This document shows positions 47,651 through 60,800 of a DNA stretch of 64,000 nucleotides, piece by piece. This stretch comes from Odobenus rosmarus divergens. Lineage: Eukaryota > Chordata > Mammalia > Carnivora > Odobenidae. Position numbers and translations under genes: made by a program. The notes beneath the pieces are model-generated. The model was not told where the DNA came from and ran no database searches. It saw only the letters and a program-made list of their open reading frames with translations. The DNA lies in the NCBI RefSeq assembly GCF_000321225.1, contig NW_004450481.1, positions 2,826,933 to 2,890,932 of the forward strand, given 5' to 3'. How positions within the stretch are numbered: position 1 is the stretch's first letter; each line of letters opens with the position of its first letter.

Positions 47651-48239
47651 CATGTGGGTACGTGCACTGGCCGTTCCGGGCACCCTGCCTGTCCAGACAG
47701 GCCGTGGCCCCCATGTGTTCTGCAATGCTCTGGGGGGCAGGGGGGCTTTGGGCGGGTGTGGACAGGCTGAGCTGGGCGGCCAACACCTCGTTCCCCTGGG
47801 GGTGGCACGGACGCCCACCCCCCAAATGTGTGTCAGACGAACGTTCAGGACAAGCGTGGCGTGCTCGCCCGGAATTGGGTCAGGGAGCTCCCAGAGGGAC
47901 ATGGCCTGTGCCTGTGGACGGGGAAAGGCCCCCCAGTCACTGCTCGCCCCACCTGGCATCGTTCCTGTGCCCGAGAGCATGGGGCACCCAGCATGCAGGG
48001 AGACCGTCTATGATTCAGAGCGTGACATGAGAAGAACCTCCGAATGGACATCCAGCTGCGTGAGATGGACGAGACCGGAGAATCTGTCTGGCAGGACCCC
48101 GCCCCTACCCCACCTCTCTCTCCCAGGAATTTTCTAGCAGAAGCCCAGTCTCCAGACCTTCCCTGGCCCTAAGGCTCCACTTTGGGGATTCTCCAACCCT
48201 CCAGAGACTGATCCAAGTTGTAGGCAGGTGTCCACTGCT

Positions 48240-48370
48240 CCTGACTTTCAGTATTTTTCAACATGTGGCCCCGGGTCCTCTGCACCCGAATCAGAATTTA
48301 CTCTGCGTGAAAATGCAGAGTCCTAGGCTGGCGCCCTGGCCCCTAGGGGCATCTGCATTTCGGTAAGGGC
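48240..48370. repeat. MER5-like fossil
   Basis: 'caacatgtggccccgggtcctctgcacccgaatcag' and 'aaaatgcagagtcctagg' resemble MER5-type hAT sequence. Confidence 0.5.
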
Positions 48371-49764
48371 CACGTGCCTCCCTGTGCAGGGAGGGAACCG
48401 CCGGGGATGGGGCTTTCGGCCGGTTTGTGAATTTGCTGGATCTTCAGTTTCATGTCCTCCGCTCCAGCCCTCTTACCGCCAAGCAAGCACCGTGTACCCC
48501 AGCACCCCTCCGTCCTCCCCACCCACTACTCCCCAGGAATGAAGCTGCCTTTGGGGCCCTGGGGGCCTCCACCCCAGGGCACAGAAGGGTGTCAGCCAAG
48601 GGGATTTTGACTTGGACCAGCCCAGGAGAAGGAGCGTTTTAAACAAGGGTGCCCCTTCCTGGCCTTTGGAGTAATGAAGACACCCCAAGGGGCACCTCCC
48701 TTGAAGCCTCCCGCCTTGCCCACCACCTCATCTCACCAGCACTGGTGGCCCCCGCAGGCACAAGGCCAGGGGCCTGTACAGGAACCCACCCCGAGACCCC
48801 CTAGGCCTGGAGACGGGCTCTGGCAGGGACACAGGCTGCCGTAGGGTAAAGGCTGGTCCAGCTCAGGAGGGACGGCTTCCCATGCTCAGCAGTCCTGGGC
48901 AGGTGCAGGGGAGGGAGACCCCATGGCCAGCAGCTCCCCACTCCCTTGAGCAGGGGTCTGTTCCAGGGGGTGGTGGGGGGAGGTCATCTTCCTGGGAGGA
49001 GGCGCCTCCTCGTGCCAACTGAGAGCCCTGCTTTGTGAACTGAAGCTCTTCCTTCTTGTTCTGTCCTCCAGAGACTTGCTCAAATGATCAATACGCTTTT
49101 AATTAGACTCCAACTGCTTCAAGAGGACTGTGTGGTCCCCTGGGTCATTTTTTTTTTTCTTTGAACAAGCTTCTTCCAGTATCTTGTGCTGGGGATCACG
49201 TGGGCCCTTGGGGAGCCATCTGATCCTCTGAACTTCCCAGGTCAAGGCCTCTCTTGAGGGGTAGGGCTTCTTTATTGGGCCCTACTCAGGATGCTGGGGG
49301 TGGGGGGGGCTTTCTCAAAGGCTGTAGACCCAGTGGATCCCCTCTGGCAGAGGCCTGTGTTGAATGGGAGTTATTTTGGGAGTAATGTGCATGACATTCA
49401 GGGGCAGTGGCCTGGCTTCTGAAATCAAAACCCCTCGGTGCTGGGTCCTCTTGCTCCCAGTGCCCACCTCCCTGGCATACAGTAGGTGTTCAATAAATGC
49501 TCATTGCATGAAAGGTGAGTTTTCCTTCTGCTGGAAATACCACCCCCCTCCCCGCCCCGGGAGATGACCCAGAGAGGTTTGGGGAGTGACTCTCCACCCG
49601 CAGCTCCTGCTTCTGTGTGAGGCTCACTTGTCTCCTACGCGGGGAATGGAGAAAAGAGACTTTCGTAGAGGTGTCCTCGAGGTGACTAAGAGGAAGGACA
49701 CTGCTGCCCAGGGGTCCGGCCTGGGATCTCCTGCTGAAGAGAGGAGACTCCAGCCACCGAGGTC

Positions 49765-51620
49765 AAGCAAAGAGCTTTTTATTCAGAGCACGAGGTGGAG
49801 GTTTGCGCCCAGCCTCCCTCCCTGTGGCCCTGGTCGTTTTGACAACAGCTACGATCCTGTCAGTTTGAGGCAAGCACGGTGTTAGGCTCTCGACAGCCGC
49901 CGCGGAGGGAAGGCCACCAAGTCAGTGGTGACAGGAGGACAGCGAGGACAGGAAGCTCAGGGTTGGAGGGGTCAGCCCCCGTGTGGCCCCATCTGGGCCC
50001 CCCGAACGGGGTCTGACCGCAGGTCACAGGCCTCCCGAAGCCACCGGGCACTCAGAGCTGGCTTGGGGGGCTGCCGGAGCCTCAGCACCCCTGTGACCAC
50101 GGGCCTGACATTGCCAGCGGTGACCAGGGGACCCCCTTCCCATATTCTAATGGCTGCCTCCTCCGGGGCTCCGGGGGGGGGGGGGAGCATTGCTTTTCTC
50201 TGGGGCGTGGAGTATTTGGTATACAGTCCGCCGTGCGGGTGGCCCGGGGGCTGCCTCCCGGTTTAGGACAGCAAAGAACAGGTCTCCGTGATCGGAACGG
50301 CTCTCCCAGAGTGGCTAGAGGCCTCGCCCTGCCCAGACGGCGAGGGAACAGCCTTCAGAGCCGACCAGGGCTCGGGCCATTGTCATGATAAATACTAAAG
50401 CTGATACGGATCAGGAAGATAGGCCTGCGGCCTGGTGGCTCTAGAGCCCTGCCACCCTCGTGGGATGTCCCCCCAGGGCTCTGCACTGGGGCTAGGACGG
50501 GCGGCTCTGGGAACACCGGCCGCTCTGAGTTGGTAACCCTGGGGTTCAATCAGGCTCATCCTGGTAGAGTGTGGGCTGTGTGTGTGTGTGTGTCCGTCTG
50601 TCTGTCTGTCTTCCTGGTTCATCGGTCTGCAGTCCCTGGCCACCACCCATCCTCTCAGACAAAATGGTCCCTATCTCGTGAGAAGTGGCTTAAAACACAG
50701 GCCGGACAGATTTCTGGGCAGTTCATGCCCATGTGCGACTCTGTCCAGAGGGCAAGTGAATTAAGCTTTCCGGGGGAGGCCAGAGAGTCCCCACCTACAC
50801 AGGTCCTCTCCCCCACCCCACCTCTGGACGGCTCCAAGCTGTCCACCTCAGCGATGATTCTAGCGTCTGTGGAACGGAATGGGGACTGAGTGTGGGCACG
50901 GCTGTTGTGACACAGTTACCGTCCTGACCTGTGTTTCCAACCTGGGCACGGCCCGCACGTATGTGTGTGCCCAGCCCGGTATGGGGTCCTCCTCACACCA
51001 AGCCTGAGCTGGCGCAGGTGGCTGTGGCAGCCATGCCCTTCTGGTTTAGACAAGCTCGGGGTGGGGTGGGGGGGCTCTCCGGGGAACAGCTGGGATCCTG
51101 CAATCTTTCGGGGCTGGTCTGTCCTGATGTCAGCGTCCCGCCCCAGGTCCCCAAGGCCAGCCCTGCTCTGTCCTTCCATCCTCACATCATGGCCGTCGTT
51201 CTCAAAAGCCAGGAGCCAGGGCCCAACCTTCCCAAGAGAAGACAGACATCCCAAGAAAAGCCAAAGGCAAGTTCTTTTCTGCCCCGATCAGAGCTTCCTT
51301 TGCCGGCGAGGCTGTGCCAGGTGCGGGGACGCCCCGTCTCGGAGGGACACCCAATCCCGCTCCGGGCAGACTCTTCTTGGATGGCCTCTGAGAGTCTCTC
51401 ATCCTCCTGTCACCCTCTGGTCCCCCCCCCCCGCAAAACCTGGCCCAACCTGGGGAGAGGAGGAGGGGGTACAGGGGATGGCAGTGGCCGTGAGCGGCCC
51501 GCGGGGAGTGGCAGGGGGGCAGGGGTGCGGGGCGGCGCGTCACAGCCACGCAGGGGCCACGACGCCCGCATCCAGGTCGCCAGTAGCTTTTCAGTGTGTG
51601 GCTCTCCCCCCACGGCGGCT
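49765..51620 (-). terminator. ZDHHC3: ZDHHC3 distal 3'UTR and poly(A) signal (long isoform)
   Basis: On the minus strand the sequence after the distal stop runs about 1.85 kb to AATAAA (plus-strand TTTATT 49778-49783), expected end near 49765. It contains a 13-G run on the plus strand (50173-50185) and GT/CTGT simple repeats at 50579-50611. The region between stop and hexamer is GC-rich. UTR status is inferred. Confidence 0.6.
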
Positions 51621-51878
51621 TCACTCATCTGTCACCTCCACAGAGTCCTTGTCCTTCCTCTCCTCCGACTGCTCCTCCGTGGTCTCCGTGTTGTCCGTGT
51701 CGGACAGCGAGGCCGCCTGCCGCACCCAGTCCCTGTCCCGGAGAGGCTTTGGGTCGCACGGTCCGGAGAAGGGGTTGAGCCAGTTCGGGGAGAAGTCCCC
51801 ACCAAAGGTCTCTTTCACCGACCTCCAGCTGCCCCTGCGCTCCCTGGGCTGGTGCTTTCGTTTGAGGCGCTCGATGCC
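51621..51878 (-). CDS. ZDHHC3: ZDHHC3 distal alternative last exon
   Basis: Minus strand: acceptor gttgtccctccag, 85 codons and TGA. It starts [15 protein letters not shown] and contains [13 protein letters not shown] and NWLNPF. It then has an acidic Ser/Thr-rich tail ([17 protein letters not shown]) ending VEVTDE. Its first half aligns with the proximal exon, but Asn is replaced by Ser in the PaCCT-like motif and the YVV end is absent. The frame is open upstream into the intron, but GIE and the acceptor set the start. Confidence 0.9.
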   Translation of the reverse strand, partial: GIERLKRKHQPRERRGSWRSVKETFGGDFSPNWLNPFSGPCDPKPLRDRDWVRQAASLSDTDNTETTEEQSEERKDKDSVEVTDE

Positions 51879-54800
51879 CTGGAGGGACAACGGGATACAG
51901 AAGGTCAGTGGGGGGTGAGGGGGGCGGCCGGGACACAGCCCGCCCGGGGCCAGGTCAGTGGGGCACGAGCAGGGTCGGGGGGGAGCGGTGGGGAGCGGCA
52001 CAGCAAGCAGGGGCCGGGGTCCCCCCAGCCTCGCTAGGTCAGGCCAGGCTGCTGAGGCGCCCAGGGCCGAGGAGTAACATGGCACCGGCCCTGAGAGCAC
52101 TAAGAAGAGGAGTCCTCCCTGGGGATTCTGGGCCACGCCCCCCCAGCAGGTGCAGCCGACTCAGCATGAAGAAGGGGTGCGGGCAGTAAGGGGAGAGCGC
52201 GGGGCACGAACGCGGGGGCCGAGGAAGCAGACTGTGTGCATGCGGCGGGCAGCTGGGGGGCGCACAGGCTCGCTGTGGGGAGGCCCGGCTCGGGCGGCAG
52301 GCGCGCCCTGCGAGTGCTCCCAAGCCCCCCACTCACCTGCCGCGGGGCATCGGTCGGCTGCGACTCAGCTGCCAGGCCCCAGAAAGAGGGTGTGGGGGGA
52401 GGAGGGGAGAAGCCCGCAGGAGTTAAAGGCGCAGCCAGGTCCGCTCTCCAGGCCACAGCACCCTCCACAAAGGCTTTCAGCCCCACCGGGGCCTCTGCCT
52501 TCTCCGCCTCTTCCGGAAGCCAAGGGAAATTGCTGGGGTTTGCCAGGCACGGGCAGTGCTCATTCACACGACTCATTCCACCTCAGAACGACCTCTGAGG
52601 ACCTCGTTCTGGGTTCTCTTCTTTGCCACACAAGAGACTCACATAACTGGTATGATCCCTTCTGTTATGCAGAAAGAGAAACTGAGGCACACACACAGAC
52701 TGAGACCTGCCCTGTCCTCTGGGCCAGTTCTTCTCCACAACTCTCTCTTCCCACTCCATCTCAGAGATTAAAGTTTCTGGGCTCTTGAAAAAAATTGTCA
52801 TTTAAAGAATCTGATCTCAAGGTATCTCCTTGGAAGATACTAATGACAAAGGGCCAACCAGTGAGGGAACTTTGCAGGTATCACCTTAACCGGATCAAAG
52901 GTAACATCGCCTCAGTGCCTTTCTTGCCCCAAACGCATAATCTTGATTTAATTGCGAGAAAACATTAGACGCAAATCGAAGGATAGTCTACCGGATACCT
53001 AGCCTCTAATCTTCAAAAGGGTCAAAGTCTGATGAAAATGCTTCGGAACCAGACAGAAGTGATGGTTGTGCGGCATTATGAGTATACTCAATGCCAATGA
53101 AGTGCACACACTAAAGCGGTTGGCTTTATGTTATGTGAATTTCATCTCAGTTTTTTAAAAAAGGGGGGTCAAGTTCATGAAAGAAAGACAGGAGCGTCAT
53201 GGATTGGAGCAGACCACACAGACATGACAAGCGATGCAATGGGACAGACAAGGGTCTCAGTGGGGGCACCTGGAGAAATCCGAATGAAGCGTGTAGATCC
53301 GTTAAGGGTCTCAATCGATACCGTTCCCGGTTTTTGTATTTGTATTGTGGTTATATAAAATGGCTCCCTTTGGAAAGACTAGATGGAAAGATGTACAGGA
53401 GCTCTTTGTGCTGTTTTTGCCACTTTCTTGTAAGCCGGAAATTACGTCCCCACAATAAAAGGTTAAAAAAATAATCGGAGACACAAAGATGTGAGCAACA
53501 GAATCTTGAACACTGAGTAACAATGTGACAAGCTGGAAACACTCGAAATGCCCATAAAGATAGCTAAGTCTGCGATTCTACAAAGTGAAACACGACACAG
53601 CCATGTAACAATGGTGTTGATACAGTTCTGCGTCACACTGGAAAATCCCGTCCACTGGTGACAAGGCAAGAAAGCCAGGTTAGTTGCACCTGATGTCATG
53701 GGACCTGTAGTTACCTTTGGGGATGGGGTCTGAGGTGGTGCGTATCTATTTCTGTGGACTTCCCACACGTTGCAAGCTTTCACCAACGAGCGGGTGTTAC
53801 TGTCATAATCAGAAGAGAAGAGCTGTTTCAGAAAATGGACCTTGCTGGCAACTCTTCTGAGGGAGCCTCGCGTAGGTCAAGAGCCTGGGATGCTGTGCTG
53901 CTCATGGACCGGCCCCTCGCCAGGCCTCCCTACTTAGCAGAAGCCGCAGGGGCCACCTGAGGGGTCTTGCTTTGGGGGATGCTGTGTTCCCTTCGCGGGC
54001 AATCCTTTGCAGCCTGTCAAGAGAGGCATTTGAAACACGATTTCAGGGAAGCTGGGACATCAGGAGGCAGGGCAGGCGACAGAGGGGACACCCAGAAATG
54101 GCAGATTGACTGTATCCACACTGACTCAAAGCCATGACTGTGGGATCCTCACAACCACCCTGACAGGAGGTGGGTGTTGGTACTGACACTTGGCAGAGGG
54201 GAAAACAGAGGGTCTGAGTGGCCAAAACTTGTCCTGTTGGTCGTCGGAACCGCGGCGAGAACCAGTGTCTTCCTTCTGCCCAGGGCGTTTTCAATCCTCC
54301 TACAAATTCTACTCTACCTGTGCTGACCACCAAGGCAGAGGAAAAAGCCAGAGAGGGAGAGGAAGCATAAGAGCCCACAGGATGACTGTGTTCCGTGGCA
54401 AGCACTCTGGGATGACACTCAACCTCTTCACCAAGCTCGTAAGAACATTCCAGATCAGAGCCCAGCCCATCCACCAGATGAAGTTCCTAAGCAGGTAAGT
54501 GGACAAACATCCAGGTCAACTCTGAGTCGGGACAGGAGAAAATATTCCAAACGCATCTGAGGCCTAAGAGAGGTCTGAAAGAGCCAGGGGTCAGGAGGAG
54601 CCAAGTGGGTTTCTTTCTCCTGGTAGGACTCAAGTTTGACTTTTGTGTGGATTTACAGGCGTGCTGAAGGCAAAGTTCTTCAGCTGGAGGTCTGCAGAGG
54701 CAGCAGTATACCCACTTCAGGCCCAGGCGAACAAGAATGGTTGATTCCTGGGTAGGGGGCAGCGGCCGGAGCCAACCTCTCTTGTAGGGAGGGTGTGGCT

Positions 54801-57800
54801 GGGGGCTTCGGGGGCCCCCTCTGCCAGGATGACTCATGAGCTGTAATCTGCGGGACCCACCAGAGTCCCCAGGATGAACGGACCAGGCCTAAGGCTCCTG
54901 AGGGAGGCAGAGACCCAAGCACAGGCTTTGTAAGGACTCAGCTGAGACCCACGGAGCCAGAGCTCATTGTACGCCCCCCGCTCCCCACGTCATCAGACGG
55001 AGAAAGTTGGAGACGCTGCTGCCCGCGCCACGTCCCTCCTCCTTAGATGGCCAGAGATCATTCTCTCTTCCTCTGTAGTTTCACGTCCTTTTCCTCCAAC
55101 CCACAACTTGGACAATACTTTTCTGGGCAACCCGGCACCACCCCCCACAGAGTTTCACGAAATGATACTTAGTCCACAATTGTAACCCATTTTTATTTAT
55201 TTATTTTTTAAAAAGGCCGCTGCACACCAACAAACTGGTCTCACAGATCATGAACCTTGTGACCGTGGTTTGAAGAGCAGAGGTCTAGCAGCGCTAGCGT
55301 TTACTGAAGACACACCGGGTGCCGGACGCCATCCTCACAGTTCCGGTCACGACTCTCATTCAGTCCTCGCCTTGACCTTGTGATTTACATGGCCTCCCTG
55401 GTTTGACAGGGGAGATCACGGAGGCTTAAGTCAGCGACGGCCCAAAGTCACACTCGAAGGATGTCGCTGAGCAGGGCCTTGAATCAGAGACTGGGTGGGG
55501 CCAGGGGCTAAATGCCCGGTCACCAAGCTATGTAAGCTCAGCAGCAGAGAGATTCGGGGCATCCTTATGTCCACAGATCAGGACATGTGCTTCCCCCAGG
55601 GACTTCTGCAAACACTCCTCGTTGGCTCCCGTGTGCGCGGGCGGACCCCTGGGGGCGACTCCGATTTGCTAGGGTCCTCACAGCAGTCATACCACCGAGG
55701 ACTTGTTTCCTGAGGGAGAGGGTGGGGGGATGAAGTCTCCACTCAGGGACAGCAGACTGGCCAGCAACTGGTTTCCGTGTCACTGTGAAGGCTTTATATC
55801 CACGGAACCCCTCGGTGCAGAACCCAGGGGGACAGATGAAATGTGGAGGACTGCCGGCCAGACTAACAGTTTCGCTCCCCGTCAAACCAACAGGCTTTTC
55901 TTGTTTGCTTAGAATCATTTGCTGGGGAGGCTGTGGGTGGTAAGGGGGAGAGGGTCTCCCGGTCAGCCCACCCCACCCAGCACCACATGGGACCATATCC
56001 TTGGCAGGCATCAGGGACCGACCACCTCCGGGGGACCCCTGCACGCCCCATAGGGACTCTCGGACTTGAGCGCGTGTCAGTCTCTTGGAGGGCTGTTCAA
56101 TCCAGACTGCTGGATTTCTGGTTCGGTAGGTCTGGGGCGGGGCCTGAGAATGGGCATTTCTAACAAGTCCCTAGGTGATGCTGCTGCTGCTGGTCTGGGG
56201 ACCACACTCGGAAACACACGGCCTCCGGGCACCACCAGCAAGAAGATCCTTGGGAGGGATTCCAGCAAGATCTTCCTCTTTTCCCATTTCTTTGGTATTT
56301 AAGGGCCCCTTCTATGTTGAGACCCCTGGCTCAGGTGGGTGGCTCACCCTTGGGGCTGATGCACTTACAAGCCCCGAGAAGAGAGGAACTTAAGGCCCAT
56401 TAGCCTGGCTGGGGGAGCCCAACGCAGCCTCCGGAAGCCTCCGGTTTCTGGGGGATGCCCACCTCCCACAGCTGGTTCAAAAACAGTTCTTAGTCCCCCT
56501 CAGCCAACAGATCCCCGCAGCAGGAAGGTGGTTCGTAACTTTCTCGGCAGCCGAGCCCGAATGAGAAAGAACTGGTCATTCCAGGTGTCTCGCTTTGGTT
56601 CTTCTGAGATGAAGTATTCCACGGAAGAAACGGTGTGACACACGCATTGCCTCCCAAACTGACTTTGTGGGCACGAGGTCACCAAGCCCGGGCCCAGAGG
56701 CGGAGATCTGCCTGGATGGAGGCCTATGCATGCTCAGCTCAGTTGCTAGGAGCACACGCCTGAGGTCGCCAGGCGGGAAGGAGTCACCTAATCCAGCTCG
56801 CCACGTCACCTTCCTCTTTGTACTTCCCTGCCATGCTCCAGGGCCCACCCTCTGAAAGACCACGGCTGCCATGGGCTCAATGCCCAGCGCGCACCACCCA
56901 GCACTGTCGGAGCGCCTGTGCCGGAGCCAAAAGCCAGGGCTGCCTTTGTGTGGAGACATGTCCTCTGTCCTCAGCTGTCTGGTTAGACTGGGGGGATGCT
57001 CAGGGATGCCCGTTTCTTCCTGTGGGGATGCCAGGTTGCGGGCCGATCACTCCACAGCCCCATCCCTAGTCACTGAGCTCCCGGCAAAACGTCTCCCGCT
57101 TTGATGAAAGCGAGCGAGAAAAACCACAGGGAACCCGGGGTTTTCCTCTCTTCCGAGGGCAGCATTTCCCTCTGGCTGAAAGGCTCGTAAAAGCCCTCCC
57201 TGTCCCTCCTACAGGATGTCGAAAGCAGCCTTGTTCTCTGGGAAGGATATGCATAGGACGCTCAGATTTAAAGGATGAATTTCTAGGTTTAGGACTCTAA
57301 AAAAATAAAATCAATATGTTTTCAGCACTATTCTCAGACATTCCATGGGAAAAAGAACCAACCTGGGTCACTTTAAAAAAAAAAAGTGCCTTGAAGATGG
57401 AGTCTTTGGAGGGCATCCAAATACGCAAAAACATTCCCCCGGCAGGAGGACCAGATGCAGCGCCGCCTCCCAAGGGGAGTGGTGGGAGCAGGCCAGAGCC
57501 CTCAAAACCGCTCTAGTCACAGCCACACTTCTTCACACACCTCAGGAACCGTTAAAGAGGAAAAAAAAGGAGCCCATGGAAACAAATGCTATAAACTAGA
57601 TTTAAACACTAGATTAAAAACAAACAAACAAACAACAAACATGCTTCAGACCTCAGCCTTGACTTAGGGCATCAAGAGCACAGGAGAGGCAAGCCGGGGT
57701 CAACTGCCTTGGGGACGGCCGTGGAGTTCTCTGGTGACACGGGAGGGATGAGGAGGAGCTCCTCAAAGTGCTGGAACGGCCTGTGGAGGTTTCCAGCGCC

Positions 57801-60800
57801 TTCCTCTGGCTCGACGCTGCTTTCTGCTGGGTGCACAGAGGGTAACGGTCTCTCCCCCGTGCCGGGCGCTCCAGCAAACTCTGCAGATGGGAAGGTGTAA
57901 CCTGGGATTCAGGCGGCAGAAGCCAAACCAGAGGCCGGGGGTGGTGGGCAGGCTCGGTCAAGGGCGGTTGGCTAACGCATCCTTAGAAACAGCACAGCGG
58001 ACATCTCGTGCAAGCGGAGGAGCAGAAATAAATATCCTTTAAGAGCCATGGAACAGAGGCCCTACCGTAGCCAGCGCGCCTGGCCCGGACGATCGGCTCT
58101 CCCTGAAGGCAGCAGGGAGAGAGCACGGCTCAATGAGAACAGGTTTTGGAAAAATTTTATTGCATTTTGTTTCCATGTGGAAGCACGGACAGAATTGAAA
58201 AGAGGCAGCATGTTCCACTTAACTGTTCATGGAAAAATCACATGGCTCGATGAGCTTCCTCCCTAACCTGGATTGGGTTTCATAAACCTTATCCCCCACC
58301 CCACCCCAAGCACAAGCTAAAAAAGGTTTGTGGTGATCACTTATAAAAAACCAAATCCACGTGTACGAATTCACAGATGGTCAGTCCTCTGATTTCTGTG
58401 ATTTCTGCATTGGCTTGGCCCTCCCTGTCCCTCGGCCTCCTCATGTCCCCACTCTCTTCCGGCCTTCCTCTTGGAAGGGGGATTTCACAGGGGAAGTGCC
58501 TCCGGGGGGTAAGGCCGGTTCCCGGGAGCGGGGTGGCCATCCACCAGCTTGCAGAAGTCTGGGGGCCATGATGCCAACCTTGCCGGGACGCCGGCCTCCC
58601 AGGTTAAGATACAGATAAGACATGGCTACGTGCACATGTAGGTGTCTAAAACATCAGAAAGGGAACCTGCTTTAGAGATTTACAAAATGGGGTGGAGGGG
58701 GTTGACGCGCTGGGGGATGTGGCTGTGTCACTCAGCATTAGCGCCGCTAACCAGCCACCTTGCGGGGAGGGGGACAGGGAGGGGTGCTAAGAGTAAGCAG
58801 CCGTGACAAAGGCAACCTGAAATCACATGATTTGTTTTCTCCTTTTGACTGTGTAAGGCATTTAGAGCTGGAAACACTTCTCTCCTTCACACTCTTCCAA
58901 ATAATCAGCAGGAATATAACTGGTGATTCGGAATACAAGTAAGACCCCTTTGATCCCACCTCCCCCAAAGTCACTCAACACACCCAAGCCCATTGAGTAC
59001 AAGGAGGCAAACCGTGTCCACACTGGGGGATGAGGCCGCGGAGCCAAGGGCCCTTCTTAGGGCTCCGGCCCTGATCCTGCCCCTCGCGGCCACACGAGGT
59101 AAGCATCCATCTTCGGTGACGTTTTAAGTCCCACGGGGGCGCCTGCCACGGCCTCCTGGGCAGCGGGAGGTCACGGCCCCCTGCCTCTCCTACGTATCCC
59201 CCACCAGGCATCCAGGCCAGTCCGTCCACGCACCAGCCAGCCGCTCCCTCGGTTAGTAGAGGCGGGCATGGCCCGGAGACAGCACCCTCCACATTAGTCA
59301 GGCCAGACAGACAGCAGAGAGGAAACCAGAGGCCAGAGAAGTGATTTTAAAAAAAGGAAAAAAAGAAGAGCAGCTTCGGTCACCAAAAAATAGAAAGGAT
59401 GATCTCTTAAAAATAAAAACATGGGGACTTTTTTTTTTTTCTCTGCAATGCTCAGCCATTTTACTCGAGACATAAAAAAAAAAAGTTTTAGAGTAGTTGG
59501 TTTGCTTTTTTTTTTCGGTTTAAACATTCATGAGAACGGATGGGACGGTAGTGCTGTGCTGTGTGTGTCTGGGCGGCAATGCTGGTCAGGGTCCTTCAGA
59601 CCACATACTGGTACGGGTCTGCCTTCCCTTGGTCTGGCGTGGCAAAGGGGCTGGCCCAGCCTAGAGAGAAGGGGTGGCCAAAAACGGCTTTCATGTTCAT
59701 CCATTTTGTTTTTTTAGCCCATCTTCTCTCTTCCTTTTTCAATTGTTCTATTCCCTGAAAACAAGAACAATCATACTTTCAGTCAAGCACTCTATTGCTG
59801 TGGTTTTGGGGGAGGGATGTCCATTAGCTTGAGATGAATGGAGTCAATGCTTCCTTTTAAAGCCATAAAGCTACCTACATCATACATTTTTCTTCTCTTT
59901 CTCGCACAGAAAAATGTCAAAGGAAAAAAAATCATGTTTTTTGGGGGGGAGCGGGGGTATGTGGGCACATATTTTACAAGTCCCTCCAGGAAGGGAGGGG
60001 AAAGTGAGCAAATCCACAGGCCGCTGAGCCAGGATTCCTACAGGCATGTGGACCCGGGGTGTTTTGCTAAGTGAAGGAGCCACATCTTCACAGACTGGGC
60101 TCTGGCCTGGTGCTGGGCCTGGCTGTGTGTGGGGCTGCTGGGAAGGCTTTGGTGCAAGAAGCCTCAGAGCTGTCAGGGGCTCGGGATCGTGACAGCCAAT
60201 GCTGGCCTTTAATTTGGGTAGGTTCAAGTTTGACACGACTATGACCACTTTGCAGACAAAAAAAAAAAGGAATAAATGAAATGACCGCTCTGGCACTGTT
60301 AGTGTCACCAGCCTGGGAGGTCAAGAAGCCCCCAGCTTAGCGGGGCGGGCAAGGCAGACCTGAGAAGGTCAAACAGGAGTCAGAGACCATGGGTGAGGGG
60401 AGAAGCCACCACAGAGGAGGAAGGAAAGGGATTAGCAGAGGTTAGAGGGGCTGCCTGGACAGACAGACAGTCAGCCCCGGGCATGGCAAAGGTCTTCCCA
60501 GTGCTCCTCTGGGAAGAAGCGAGGCCAGAGGCCACCTCGGTGGTTGTCCAGAGCCTGGGCTGTTCCCCCCACTGAGTCTCACAGGAAAAGCAGGCTGGAG
60601 AGGGAGCCTGTTCCCTCCCTTCTCCCCTCTTCTGATGGAGCTGGTCAGCGGGCAGGGCCTGAGGACGTGCCCTTGCTCGGAGAACAGGAGAGAAGCGGCC
60701 TGGCAGGAGCCTGGCTGAGGGTCTGTCTGCTGTGGTCTCTGGTGAGGACGAGGAACCGGGAGGAGTCGGAGGGGCCAGCCTAACTGAAGTCTCTGTTTAG

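Larger units (their letters stand above)
40351..49764. other. TGM4 position between TMEM42 and ZDHHC3, gene apparently lost
   Basis: In human this interval carries the prostate transglutaminase gene TGM4 (about 40 kb, plus strand). Here it is only about 9.4 kb. It holds an L1 3' half (41265-42720), five full-size and one short Can-SINE, a MIR, a MER5-like piece and one TGM4-like exon relic at 43929-44092. I could not find the QCWVF active-site exon or any other TGM4 exon. The stretches 44100-45400 and 47660-49760 are GC-rich and otherwise unrecognised. Confidence 0.65.
51879..58140 (-). other. ZDHHC3 intron sequence between the two last exons
   Basis: 6.3 kb used as intron only by the distal isoform. 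It holds an old L1 3' end (52800-53480), MIRs (54130, 55285), a MER5A (56090) and a TTTATTTATT tract at 55190. It has no Can-SINE. Much of it is unrecognised. Confidence 0.6.

Noticed and set aside
47548..48137. Overlapping 160-residue frames in all directions
   Set aside because: GC-rich intergenic sequence with no splice or family support and no match to TGM4.
50931..52037. Long plus-strand open frames (368 and 317 residues) opposite the ZDHHC3 distal exon
   Set aside because: They are shadows of the minus-strand exon and of GC-rich UTR. Composition is low-complexity P/S/R and no family is recognised.
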